NCBI RefSeq assembly: GCF_021531315.1
Contig: NZ_JAFBIQ010000006.1
Span: forward strand, 1-64,000
Length of the DNA: 64,000 nt
DNA from: Oscillibacter valericigenes
GTDB lineage: Bacteria; Bacillota; Clostridia; Oscillospirales; Oscillospiraceae
Direction of reading: 5' to 3'
Below, piece after piece: positions 6,790-14,123 of this stretch. The position numbers and the translations under genes are program-made. Every line of letters starts with the position of its first letter. The first letter of the stretch is position 1. The notes beneath the pieces are model-generated. The model saw only the letters and a list, made by a program, of their open reading frames with translations. It ran no database searches and was not told the DNA's origin.

Positions 6790-8178
6790 GTGGATAAACA
6801 CACGATCTGCCTTTTGAACGACTCCTTCCCGCCCGTCATCGACGGCGTGGCGAACGCCGTGGTGAACTATGCGGAGAACATCGAAAAGCATTACGGACAC
6901 GCCGTGGTGGTCACGCCCGCCGTGCCGGGCGCAGACGACAGCGGCTATCCCTTTCCGGTCGTGCGCTACCCGAGCATTGATACACGCAAGCTCGTCGGCT
7001 ATGTCGCGGGCTACCCCTTCTCGCCGGAAACAGCGCTGCGGCTGCGCGAGGAGAAGGTCGAACTGCTGCACACGCACTGCCCCATCGCCTCGGCGATCCT
7101 CGCGCGCTCACTGCGCGAGACTGTGGACGCGCCGCTGGTACTGACCTACCATACAAAATTCGACATCGACATCGCCAAGGCGGTCAAGAGCAGGCTTCTG
7201 CAGGAGAGCGCGATCCGCGCCCTCGTGCAGAATGTGAGCGCCTGCGACGAGGTGTGGGTGGTGAGCCGCGGCGCGGGGGAAAATCTGCGCTCGCTCGGCT
7301 ACGAGGGCGAGTACACTGTGATGGAAAACGGCGTGGATCTGCCGCGCGGGCGCGTGAGCGAGGCGGCCATCGCCGCGGCGACGGCGGGCTATGACCTGCC
7401 GCAGGGCGTGCCGCTGCTCCTCTTTGTCGGGCGGCTGATGTGGTATAAGGGCCTGCGCATCATTCTCGACGCGCTTTGCGCCCTGCGCGCGCGGGGGCAG
7501 GACTTCCGCATGGTGTTCATCGGCGCGGGCGGTGACGAGCGGGAGGTCCGTGCGAGCGTGGAGGCGCTGCGGCTGAGTGACTGCTGCTTTTTTGCAGGCG
7601 CCATTGCCGACCGCGAGCGTCTGCGCGCGTGGTACAGCCGCGCCGACCTCTTTTTGTTCCCCTCGACCTTCGACACCAACGGCCTTGTCGTGCGCGAGGC
7701 GGCGGCGAGCGGCTGCGCGAGCGTGCTCATCGCGGGCAGCTGCGCCGCCGAGGGCGTGTGCGACGGGCAAAACGGCTTTCTCATCGAGGAGAACGCCGAG
7801 AGCCTGTGCGCGAAGCTCACCGCGCTCTGCGATAAGCGCGAGGCGATGCGCCATGTGGGCGAGAACGCCATGCGCGAGCTGTATCTTTCGTGGGAGGACG
7901 CGGTCACGCGGGCCTGCGCGCGCTATGAGCTCGTGCTCGAGCGCTACCGCAGCGGAGGCTATCCCAGACATGAGCGCCTGAGCGACGAATTTTTCAATGC
8001 GCAGGGCGAGCTGATGGAGGCCATGAGCTATGTATCCGAGATGCGGGACGGGACCGAGCGGCTCGGACGCGAGCTGCGCGAGGGCTGGAGCGAGGCGTGT
8101 GAGGCGCTGCGCGAGGGGCTCAAAAAAGGAAGATACAAATGTCAAGAGGAAATTAGACAGTTGAAGAAAAATAATTGA
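6790..8178 (+). CDS. GT4-type glycosyltransferase, 3' end replaced by phage integration
   Basis: A 462-residue GT-B fold glycosyltransferase of the family that includes lipid-anchor glycosylating enzymes of Firmicutes. It has the N-terminal NDSFPPVIDGVANAV motif, the donor-binding LFVGRLMWYKGL, and the FPSTFDTNGLVVREAAASG sugar-nucleotide site. GTG at 6790 follows AGGAGGT; an extended -10 (TGGTATACT) ends at 6760. The last 14 codons come from an integrated filamentous phage. Without it, the gene would end in TAG directly after GLKKGR, giving 448 residues. The acceptor, possibly diacylglycerol, is inferred only from the family. A C-terminal helical tail follows the catalytic domains. Confidence 0.87.
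   Translation: MDKHTICLLNDSFPPVIDGVANAVVNYAENIEKHYGHAVVVTPAVPGADDSGYPFPVVRYPSIDTRKLVGYVAGYPFSPETALRLREEKVELLHTHCPIASAILARSLRETVDAPLVLTYHTKFDIDIAKAVKSRLLQESAIRALVQNVSACDEVWVVSRGAGENLRSLGYEGEYTVMENGVDLPRGRVSEAAIAAATAGYDLPQGVPLLLFVGRLMWYKGLRIILDALCALRARGQDFRMVFIGAGGDEREVRASVEALRLSDCCFFAGAIADRERLRAWYSRADLFLFPSTFDTNGLVVREAAASGCASVLIAGSCAAEGVCDGQNGFLIEENAESLCAKLTALCDKREAMRHVGENAMRELYLSWEDAVTRACARYELVLERYRSGGYPRHERLSDEFFNAQGELMEAMSYVSEMRDGTERLGRELREGWSEACEALREGLKKGRYKCQEEIRQLKKNN
8119..8135 (+). repeat. attL: left 17-bp direct repeat of the prophage
   Basis: CTCAAAAAAGGAAGATA is repeated exactly at 15691-15707. This copy lies in the 3' end of the glycosyltransferase gene. The final TA of the core plus the next host base G would make the original TAG stop; here the next base is phage C, giving TAC. 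Confidence 0.85.
8149..8161 (+). repeat. Left terminal inverted repeat of the prophage
   Basis: GAAATTAGACAGT here matches the reverse complement of 15663-15675 (GAAATTGGACAGT) at 12 of 13 bases. The copies lie 13 and 15 bp inside the two direct repeats, so they may be recombinase or transposase binding arms. Confidence 0.5.
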
Positions 8179-8182
8179 TGAT

Positions 8183-8245
8183 GTAACACAAGGACACGCA
8201 CTGTGCAGATCTGATCGAAGCCGCAGCGTAGCTTGTCTGTGTTAC
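8183..8245. repeat. Module-boundary palindrome 1
   Basis: 63 bp, starting GTAACACA and ending TGTGTTAC, with AGATCT in the centre. It lies 5 bp after the glycosyltransferase stop codon. First of four related elements, and the longest. Confidence 0.75.
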
Positions 8246-8260
8246 AAAATCTCTTTACCA

Positions 8261-8358
8261 CAAAGAGAAAAGCTCCTGTAAAGCGGCTTTCGCGGCATAA
8301 GGCCCAGTCTGCGGACTGGACTTATTCCACGGTCCGCTTGACAGGGCTTTTTCTTTGC
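8261..8358. other. Long imperfect hairpin, candidate phage origin or packaging signal
   Basis: A stem of about 24 bp pairs 8261-8286 with 8334-8357, allowing a few bulges. Inside it, CATAAG/CTTAT and CAGTC/GGACTG pairings continue the fold. In filamentous phages such structured intergenic DNA holds the packaging hairpin and strand origins. The position, in the longest non-coding stretch of the element, fits this role; the function is inferred. Confidence 0.55.
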
Positions 8359-8373
8359 GCCTTCAGTGAGCAA

Positions 8374-8409
8374 GTGAATCGCGCGAGCGCTATGCGCTCT
8401 TCGATTCAC
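8374..8409. other. Second intergenic hairpin
   Basis: GTGAATCG (8374-8381) pairs with CGATTCAC (8402-8409), with an inner GAGCGC/GCGCTC stem. It lies just before the ribosome binding site of the RHH gene and could act in replication, packaging or repression. Confidence 0.5.
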
Positions 8410-8436
8410 CAATACTTACATCTTGGGAGGGCAACT

Positions 8437-8754
8437 ATGGCAACGAAGAACAATATCCGCAGTATCCGGTTCTCTGACGAAATGGTCGAGCTGATCGACC
8501 GGCAGATCGGAGACACCTTCACGCAAAAGTTTGAAAACCTCGTCACCAAATGCGTGTGGGAGCTGCCGAACAGAGAAAAGCAGCTGAACGACATTGAAGC
8601 GCAGATCAAAAGGGAAAGGGAGCGGCTCCACAAGCTCGAACGAGCAACGGAACAGCTCCGACAGCTGGAAAACGATCTGCAAACCACACAGCACTATTTC
8701 AAATTCGTCGAGCGGCGGGCAAAGGCCATTGCCGAAGCGGCAGAAGAAATGTAA
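8437..8754 (+). CDS. Ribbon-helix-helix/coiled-coil phage protein
   Basis: A 105-residue protein. The first 45 residues fit a ribbon-helix-helix DNA-binding fold (IRSIRFSDEMVELIDRQI), and residues about 46-95 form a charged coiled coil. GGGAGG precedes the ATG at 8437; the longer open frame upstream lacks a ribosome binding site and crosses the hairpins. It probably regulates phage genes or helps partition or replication. RHH proteins bind inverted repeats, so the four palindromes of this element are candidate operators. Its stop codon lies within palindrome 2. Confidence 0.7.
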   Translation: MATKNNIRSIRFSDEMVELIDRQIGDTFTQKFENLVTKCVWELPNREKQLNDIEAQIKRERERLHKLERATEQLRQLENDLQTTQHYFKFVERRAKAIAEAAEEM

Positions 8755-8803
8755 CACAAAATACCCAGCCGGCCCAGCTGGCTGCGGCGTCGGAATGTGT
8801 TAC
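8751..8803. repeat. Module-boundary palindrome 2
   Basis: 53 bp, GTAACACA to TGTGTTAC, with an inner CAGCC/GGCTG stem. On the reverse strand it carries GACGCC five bases inside the end, as do elements 3 and 4. The TAA of the RHH gene is part of its first GTAACAC. Confidence 0.8.
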
Positions 8804-8817
8804 AATAAAAAAAGCCA

Positions 8818-8843
8818 TTCCCCGCGGGTCCTCCCGCGGGGAA
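8818..8843. terminator. GC-rich hairpin between RHH and transposase genes
   Basis: A perfect 11-bp stem (8818-8828 with 8833-8843), loop TCCT. A run of seven T follows it on the minus strand, so it could stop minus-strand transcription; on the plus strand it has no T-run. Confidence 0.55.
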
Positions 8844-8888
8844 CTGTTTCAGATCAAACGCTTTTATTCAGGGATAACTTGGAGGGCT

Positions 8889-9887
8889 ATGATGAAAAAG
8901 CAGTGCTACATGACCGCGGGAGAACGGCACCAGCTCGAAGCCATGCGGAGGAATAAGATACCGATTGCGGAGATCGCGCGGCAGCTGAACCGAAGCCGAC
9001 AGACGATATACAATGAGCTTCGGCGCGGAAGCTATCTGCATACGGTCGATTATCAGGACGTTGTGCGCTACTCCGCCGACAAGGGACAGGCGATCCGCGA
9101 GCTGGCGTCAAAGTGCAAGGGCCGCAGGATCAAGACGGAGAACGACGCCGACTATATGGACTTTCTCGAATACATGATCTTAAAGGGAAAGTATTCTCCT
9201 GCGGCGGCATTGGCCGAGGCCAGAGTGGTGGGCTACACCACGACGATTTGTGTAACGACACTGTATAGCTACATATCGAAGCGGAGATTTTCGAAGCTCC
9301 GCGACATAGACTTGCCGGAAAAGGTTAGGCGGAGACAACGGAAGAAGAGCGAAGAGCCGAGGATCGCGCACAAGGACTATCCGAGTATTGAGGTCCGGCC
9401 CGAGCACATCGGCCAGCGGTCAGAGGGCGGGCATTGGGAGATGGACTTAGTTGTTGGCTGCCGTGGCTCCAAGGCTGTGCTGCTCACGCTGACCGAGCGC
9501 CGGAGCCGACAGGAGATCATTATGAAGCTGCCGGATCGGAGAGCGGAGACGATCCGCAGGGCTATTGACCGGCTGGAGCGCAGAACACCGCAGTTCCGGC
9601 AGAAGTTCCGCAGCATCACCACGGACAACGGCAGCGAGTTCCTGCAATATGAGCAGCTGATCCGGAGCGTCCGCGGTGGGACAAGATTTCAAGTCTACTA
9701 CTGCCATAGCTATGCGGCGTGGGAAAAGGGAAGCAATGAAAATCATAACCGCATGATACGAAGATTCTTTCCCAAGGGGACGAATTTTGACAAGGTAAAG
9801 CCCTCGGAGGTCAAAGCGGTGCAAGACTGGATGAACAATTACCCGCGCAAGATATTGGGCTGGAAAAGACCCAGTGAAATAGCGTAA
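8889..9887 (+). CDS. IS30-family DDE transposase
   Basis: 332 residues. An N-terminal helix-turn-helix (about 8-46, EIARQLNRSRQTIYNELRRG) precedes the DDE catalytic core with D186 (HWEMDLVVG), D246 (TTDNGSEF) and E284 (KGSNENHNRMIRRFFPKGT), all intact. GGAGG lies six bases before the start. The gene lies between palindromes 2 and 3 and its stop codon is inside palindrome 3. No other recombinase is present, so it is the best candidate for phage integration. IS30 elements usually make 2-3 bp target duplications, unlike the 17-bp repeat here, so a separate IS insertion or a host recombinase remains possible. Confidence 0.9.
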   Translation: MMKKQCYMTAGERHQLEAMRRNKIPIAEIARQLNRSRQTIYNELRRGSYLHTVDYQDVVRYSADKGQAIRELASKCKGRRIKTENDADYMDFLEYMILKGKYSPAAALAEARVVGYTTTICVTTLYSYISKRRFSKLRDIDLPEKVRRRQRKKSEEPRIAHKDYPSIEVRPEHIGQRSEGGHWEMDLVVGCRGSKAVLLTLTERRSRQEIIMKLPDRRAETIRRAIDRLERRTPQFRQKFRSITTDNGSEFLQYEQLIRSVRGGTRFQVYYCHSYAAWEKGSNENHNRMIRRFFPKGTNFDKVKPSEVKAVQDWMNNYPRKILGWKRPSEIA

Positions 9888-9935
9888 CACAAAAATAGAC
9901 GCCAGGCTCTTCAGCTGCAAGATCTGCTGTGTTAC
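9884..9935. repeat. Module-boundary palindrome 3
   Basis: 52 bp, GTAACACA to TGTGTTAC, with GACGCC and a CAGCTG core. The TAA stop of the transposase lies within its first GTAACAC. Confidence 0.8.
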
Positions 9936-9940
9936 GAAAG

Positions 9941-9982
9941 AGCGGCGGGGCCCGTGCGCTTCCGCATCGGTCCCCCGCCGCT
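9941..9982. terminator. Strong hairpin between convergent phage genes
   Basis: AGCGGCGGGG (9941-9950) pairs with CCCCGCCGCT (9973-9982), and the interior also pairs. It separates the plus-strand transposase from the end of the minus-strand structural operon and could terminate both. Confidence 0.65.
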
Positions 9983-9985
9983 TAC

Positions 9986-10261
9986 TTACTCGATCCCAAG
10001 CACAGGGATCTTGCGCAGGATCCACATGACGCCCGCATAGATATGCTCAAAGTTGACCACCAGCACCACCAGCGGCAAAAGGACCTTCACCAACGGCAAC
10101 GGAACAAAAAAGCCGATCAGTGAACAGTTATCAAAAACAAGGTCAAAGAAATTGCCGAGAGCAGAAACAACGGCCTGCGGCATATCCGGCAAAACATCGA
10201 GGATATTCAGAACAGCGTTCAGCACCTGAACGCCGAGATTTCCTAACGCTTCGACCAACAT
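9986..10261 (-). CDS. pVI-like phage membrane protein
   Basis: A 91-residue, very hydrophobic protein with about two membrane segments. Its start codon overlaps the stop of the pIII-like gene (TGATG), so it should be translationally coupled. Size, hydrophobicity and position after the adsorption-protein gene match pVI-type minor coat proteins of inoviruses. No specific residues confirm this, so the assignment rests on context. It is the last gene of the minus-strand structural operon, before the hairpin at 9941-9982. Confidence 0.6.
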   Translation of the reverse strand: MLVEALGNLGVQVLNAVLNILDVLPDMPQAVVSALGNFFDLVFDNCSLIGFFVPLPLVKVLLPLVVLVVNFEHIYAGVMWILRKIPVLGIE

Positions 10262-11958
10262 CAGTTCCGCTGCACCTCCTTGAGCTTTTTATAGCACAGA
10301 TGCAGAAACGCCACGACGAGCATACCGGAAACGACCGTCTTATAGATCATGTAAACCGTCTGCATCTGAGCGCTGCTGACCGCCGACTTCAAATTATATT
10401 CACCGGCTGCAATAATGGTCTTATTCTGCCATTCGACCGCATCCCATCTCAAAACAGGCTCCTGCTCTTCAAGTGTTGCCACGGTGCCGACAAAATCAGC
10501 AAGGACGGTAAACGGATAGGTCAGCAAGCCCATACGCCCCTGATATGTCGCTGTAATATCTGCAACAAACTCCGCAGCATAACCCTCGCGAGGAACAAAA
10601 AGTGCCTTGATCTTCTCGGCTATGGCAGCGGGCAGGGCCTTGATTGCGTCGATGATGCTTTGCAGCCAGCCCCAAAGGGTAGTAAAGAAAGCGCCTATCT
10701 TCTCGGCGATCTGAGCGGGGAGAGCAACAATACTTTGCCATATCCGCTTGAGCCAGCCGAAAAGGCCGAGGCCCTCCGTATCTGTGCCGGGATTGATAGA
10801 CGGTTTTGTGTCCGGCTGCGTGCCGGGGTCTACAATCTGAGAGCCGGAGGGCTTGACTTCAAGCTCATTTTGAGAAAGGCGCTTTAGAATTTCCTGCGCC
10901 AAGGCGTCAACATCAAGAGCTTCAGCGGGTGCGGCACCGGGTATCACCATTGGGACCGTCTCGGCACCTTCGGCAGGCAGAACAGGCGCCCATTTGCCGG
11001 GGAGGGCCAGCGTGGCAGAGGGAGCAGGAGCCGGAGCGGTTTCCATGCCAGTAAAAACAACGCCGGGAACGTAATTACAAACAATATCCCACTTAGCGCT
11101 ACCATCGCTTTTCTGATGCCACCTATCAACCGCATTAGGGCCTAAAAAAACGCGAGTAACATATGCACCAGTTTCAAGCCCCGTTTCGACATTAACATAA
11201 CCATGAATTTTAACATAAGCACCGAACCCATCAAGGCTTAAAGAAATAGGTCTCTCGTTTGACCACAAAATTAAATAAGGACGATCCATATACTGCGTCA
11301 TAAGTGGCCCAGGATGATAAACAGCAACCTTATATTTAGCATCAACGATTTCTTGATATGCATTAAAATAAAGTTCACTATCATCAGGATACCGCTTAGC
11401 AGCTTCACTGTAAGAAAAATATGCAAGAGACAGCGCTTTATCGAGGACATTCGCCGCAGTCACAGAACCGGAACCGCCAGCCGGAGACGGAACAATCGGC
11501 ACAGGCTCCTCCACACCGGGCTGCACTCCGAGCTCTTTGCCGAGCCATTCAACAAACTCGCAGACCTTTTCAAACAAGGCACCCGCCATAAGCCACGAAA
11601 GCCCTTTCATATCCGGGCCGGAATTACCGGGGTCCGGCGTTATGCTATTGCGAAAGTTATCCATACCACCAGCCGACCACTCGGCGAAGCCGGAATAAGG
11701 GTCCTCGGCAGATGAGCCATGCTGATAGTTCCACTGTTTTACCTTGGGCTTGATAATATCCGAAAAAGTCCCCGCATCTATGTTATTAAGCCAAAAGCGA
11801 TAGCCGCCATAGGCCATGACCGCCACAATAGCAGAAACCACAATAGCAGCATCGTCCACGAGCACGATAGCCTTTGCCTCCGGTGGCCGATAGACGAACG
11901 CGCCGAGGGTAAGAGAAAGGCAGAGAGCCAGCGCAATGTATCTGTTTGTATCTTTCAT
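10261..11958 (-). CDS. pIII-like secreted adsorption/attachment protein
   Basis: 565 residues. A signal peptide (about 1-30, ending in PPEAKA) is followed by a globular domain, a Pro/Ala-rich linker (about 307-350), a second linker (about 368-395), an amphipathic region with a repeated LPAxIAEKIxAxF unit (413-425 and 442-454), and a C-terminal membrane helix (about 535-555) with a basic tail. This order is that of inovirus pIII/adsorption proteins: exported, linkers between domains, C-terminal anchor. AGGAGG precedes the ATG. It lies after two small membrane-protein genes and overlaps the pVI-like gene. The receptor is unknown, and residue-level similarity to known pIII proteins is not visible. 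Confidence 0.65.
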   Translation of the reverse strand: MKDTNRYIALALCLSLTLGAFVYRPPEAKAIVLVDDAAIVVSAIVAVMAYGGYRFWLNNIDAGTFSDIIKPKVKQWNYQHGSSAEDPYSGFAEWSAGGMDNFRNSITPDPGNSGPDMKGLSWLMAGALFEKVCEFVEWLGKELGVQPGVEEPVPIVPSPAGGSGSVTAANVLDKALSLAYFSYSEAAKRYPDDSELYFNAYQEIVDAKYKVAVYHPGPLMTQYMDRPYLILWSNERPISLSLDGFGAYVKIHGYVNVETGLETGAYVTRVFLGPNAVDRWHQKSDGSAKWDIVCNYVPGVVFTGMETAPAPAPSATLALPGKWAPVLPAEGAETVPMVIPGAAPAEALDVDALAQEILKRLSQNELEVKPSGSQIVDPGTQPDTKPSINPGTDTEGLGLFGWLKRIWQSIVALPAQIAEKIGAFFTTLWGWLQSIIDAIKALPAAIAEKIKALFVPREGYAAEFVADITATYQGRMGLLTYPFTVLADFVGTVATLEEQEPVLRWDAVEWQNKTIIAAGEYNLKSAVSSAQMQTVYMIYKTVVSGMLVVAFLHLCYKKLKEVQRN

Positions 11959-11961
11959 GCC

Positions 11962-12129
11962 TTACCTCCTCCAAAAGAGAGAATACAGAAACCACGCCGC
12001 CAGCATCACGCCGACCGCAAAGGTGATCTCTGCGAGCCGGTCCAGCGATACCGTGAGCGTTTCAAAATACGGCGAAAGCTCATCTATGGTCATGCCGACA
12101 TACTCGGTATAAGCAACAACTTCATCCAT
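11962..12129 (-). CDS. Small single-span phage membrane protein (55 aa)
   Basis: A 55-residue protein too short for standard gene finding. It has an acidic N-terminal half, one membrane span (about 35-51, ITFAVGVMLAAWFLY) and a basic C-terminus ending FWRR. The start ATG overlaps the previous stop as TGATG, so translation is coupled. It may be a minor coat protein like pVII or pIX, or a second coat subunit. Confidence 0.6.
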   Translation of the reverse strand: MDEVVAYTEYVGMTIDELSPYFETLTVSLDRLAEITFAVGVMLAAWFLYSLFWRR

Positions 12130-12269
12130 CAGAACCGCACACGCTCCTTTCCGGTCACCATGCCGACAAAGGCATTGAATAAACGGCTTGCGAGACCGCA
12201 GGCGATGACCAGCGGGCAGCTGACGCCCATAAAGCCGACGAGCGTATCAATCACGCTTTGATAATCCAT
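12129..12269 (-). CDS. Small phage membrane protein (46 aa)
   Basis: A 46-residue protein starting at ATG 12269 after AGGAGGGGG. It is hydrophobic through its middle (LVGFMGVSCPLVIACGLA) with a basic C-terminus (GKERVRF). It overlaps the end of the Zot gene by 19 bp and is coupled to the following 55-residue gene. A minor virion protein is likely by position. Confidence 0.6.
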   Translation of the reverse strand: MDYQSVIDTLVGFMGVSCPLVIACGLASRLFNAFVGMVTGKERVRF

Positions 12270-13093
12270 TTGTCCCCCTCCTTGTCCTGAATTTGCTTTT
12301 CCGCGCCAACAAATTTGCCGCGCTCCACAACACGCGACGTATCATACCGCGCATACATGGACGGTGAATGAAACCATACAAATTTCTCCTTGACCTCCCC
12401 TGAAATATTCGTGCCGGTGCTGTCGTCGCTCTCCAAGCTGTCACGGTCCAGCAGAGCATTGACCTGAATACAACCCATGTAATTCTTGCAGAGCATAACG
12501 CTTGAAAACTGTTCCCGCAGCGGCTTTGCCATACGACCGAACACCTGCGAGGTCGCAATGATATGCTTTCTCTGCTTCCGCTGCTGACTGATCTGCGTGA
12601 TAACTTCAATGTTGATGTTCTTGCTTTCGAGGCTGTTCATATAAAGCTGTATCTCATCCACGAAGAAGATCACGCCGCACTCACCGTTGCTATACCGTTT
12701 GAAATCATCGTTGTCGCAAAACTCAAAAACACGGTTTTCTGCAAGGTAACGCTGCTCATACTCCGCAAAAGCCTCCTCCGACATTTCAAATTTACCGTCT
12801 TTGATGAAGTTTGTTTTATCCTGATTGACAAACCACTCAAAAAAGGTAACGATGGGATAATCGGCAAGAGCCACATTGGTCACGAGCTTTGCATGAGGAT
12901 ATGCGTCCAGCAGCTTATAGACATAGTTGACCGCCGAGAGCGTCTTGCCCGTACCCTGTCCGCCGACGAAGATCGCCAAGCCGTCAGGGTCGAAATAATC
13001 AGGGTGAGCGCGTCGGAAACCGGCCTTATAGCGCAGCCAGTCGCGCAGGATAACAGGCCGCTTGCTCTCGCGGCACAATTCTTTTTCCAGCAT
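12251..13093 (-). CDS. Zot/pI-type assembly ATPase of filamentous phage
   Basis: 280 residues. It powers filamentous phage assembly and extrusion at the membrane. A Walker A motif GGQGTGKT (44-51) and a Walker B FFVDE (143-147) are clear, followed by QISQQRKQRKHIIATSQVFGRM, typical of the Zot domain (hallmark inovirus gene). The ATG at 13093 follows GGAGG by eight bases; the frame is open further upstream but lacks a start signal. No clear C-terminal membrane helix is seen, unlike many proteobacterial pI proteins. This is the strongest single marker that the island is an inovirus. Confidence 0.88.
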   Translation of the reverse strand: MLEKELCRESKRPVILRDWLRYKAGFRRAHPDYFDPDGLAIFVGGQGTGKTLSAVNYVYKLLDAYPHAKLVTNVALADYPIVTFFEWFVNQDKTNFIKDGKFEMSEEAFAEYEQRYLAENRVFEFCDNDDFKRYSNGECGVIFFVDEIQLYMNSLESKNINIEVITQISQQRKQRKHIIATSQVFGRMAKPLREQFSSVMLCKNYMGCIQVNALLDRDSLESDDSTGTNISGEVKEKFVWFHSPSMYARYDTSRVVERGKFVGAEKQIQDKEGDKWIIKA

Positions 13094-13163
13094 TTTCCAT
13101 ACCTCCAAAAGCATTAAAAAAGGGAGCGTGAAGCCGAACGGATTCACGCCCCCAGCGCGAGGG

Positions 13164-13367
13164 TTAGACGCTGATTTTGCCCTTCTTGAGCGCAGCGGAG
13201 AAAGAACGAACGACCTTGCGACCACCGAACCAAGCAAGAACGAACGCCATTCCGGCGCCGACACAGCTACCGATCAGAGTAAGGACATCACTCGCGGAGA
13301 CGGAACTCTGAAGAGTAGAGAGCAGGGACGCGACATTGAAAACGGCCTGACTGGTCTCTTGAAACAC
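13164..13367 (-). CDS. Major coat-like protein (pVIII-like)
   Basis: 67 residues with a short polar N-terminus, one membrane span (about 27-46) and a strongly basic tail (GGRKVVRSFSAALKKGKISV), the plan of inovirus major coat proteins whose tails face the DNA. The gene directly precedes the Zot gene. The start is uncertain: GTG at 13367 overlaps the Shine-Dalgarno-like AGGAAGGAG, and no better start is seen. No clear signal peptide is visible. Confidence 0.65.
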   Translation of the reverse strand: MFQETSQAVFNVASLLSTLQSSVSASDVLTLIGSCVGAGMAFVLAWFGGRKVVRSFSAALKKGKISV

Positions 13368-13406
13368 TCCTTCCTGTAATTAGAATAAAAAGGGAAGCTC
13401 CCTTTA

Positions 13407-13480
13407 TGGTTGCGGGAAGTGGATTCGAACCACTATTTCAAGGGTGAGAACCTTGCGAGCTGCCGTTACTCCATCCCGCC
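13407..13480 (-). tRNA. tRNA-Glu(CUC)-like gene inside the prophage
   Basis: A complete cloverleaf can be drawn: acceptor GGCGGGA/TCCCGCA, D-arm with GAGT/GCTC, anticodon stem CAAGG/CCTTG with loop TTCTCAC (anticodon CTC), T-arm AGTGG-TTCGAAT-CCACT, and an encoded ACCA end. Pair 1-72 is G-A, a mismatch. It lies upstream of the coat gene on the same strand. A small AAGGGA/TCCCTT hairpin follows it. Confidence 0.8.
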
Positions 13481-13595
13481 ATATTGGCCGACTAAGCGCC
13501 CAAACCTCCATCGGCAGCCATAGACAAAGAACCTGTCATGCTACCATTGCGCCGATCCGCGATATATGATAAACTCCTTTCGAGGAGGGATAAAA

Positions 13596-14123
13596 ATGCA
13601 AATCTTTATTGTTGCTGCACTTCTTGGATTTATTTTCTTTGTCATTCAAGCAATTCAGAAGAAGCAGCCATCTACCGGAGCACCAAAAGCGGAAACCATT
13701 GAGGAACTACCGAATGCGGATACCCCGCTGCCCATCGCCGGAGCCTACCAAAAGAAATGGCTTTTGACCTACAATGAAAAGGATGCTTTCAAGAAGATCA
13801 AAGCAGTCACCGATGAAATCAGCTGCTATACGTTTTCCAAGGTGAGACTGCTCGATCTGCTTGAGCCAGTAAAGGGAAACACAAAGTACAAAACATATTT
13901 CTACAAGGTGCAGGCGAAGCACGTCGACTTTGTGATACTGGATGAAAAGCTCGTAGCCCGTTGTATCATTGAGCTGGATGATGCCAGCCATGACGCCGAA
14001 GAGCGGAAAAAACGAGACGAGTTTGTAGATGAGGTATTAAAGAGCGTCGGCTATCAGATCATCCATACCCGCGCCGTGACCGAAGAAGTACAACAGCAGA
14101 TACGAGAGATCATGAAAACCTAA
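13596..14123 (+). CDS. Membrane-anchored DUF2726-like protein
   Basis: 175 residues. One N-terminal membrane helix (about 3-18), a Pro/Glu-rich linker, then a domain resembling DUF2726, a restriction-endonuclease-like fold. Conserved acidic and basic positions are visible in VDFVILDEKLVARCIIELDDASHD and the following KRDEFVD. GAGGAGGG precedes the ATG at 13596. It is encoded opposite to the structural genes, beside palindrome 4, like a cargo or moron gene. A role in superinfection exclusion or host DNA processing is possible but unproven. Confidence 0.65.
   Translation: MQIFIVAALLGFIFFVIQAIQKKQPSTGAPKAETIEELPNADTPLPIAGAYQKKWLLTYNEKDAFKKIKAVTDEISCYTFSKVRLLDLLEPVKGNTKYKTYFYKVQAKHVDFVILDEKLVARCIIELDDASHDAEERKKRDEFVDEVLKSVGYQIIHTRAVTEEVQQQIREIMKT

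Noticed and set aside
8751-9935. Transposase as an independent IS30 insertion with its own terminal repeats
   Set aside because: Palindromes 2 and 3 flank it, but the same palindromes occur at two other places in the phage, so they are not specific IS ends. It remains possible.
13490-13565. Second tRNA-like sequence beside the CUC tRNA
   Set aside because: A D-loop-like AATGGTA and an ATCGGC/GCCGAT stem exist, but no T-arm, no canonical anticodon loop and no acceptor pairing, so it was not called.
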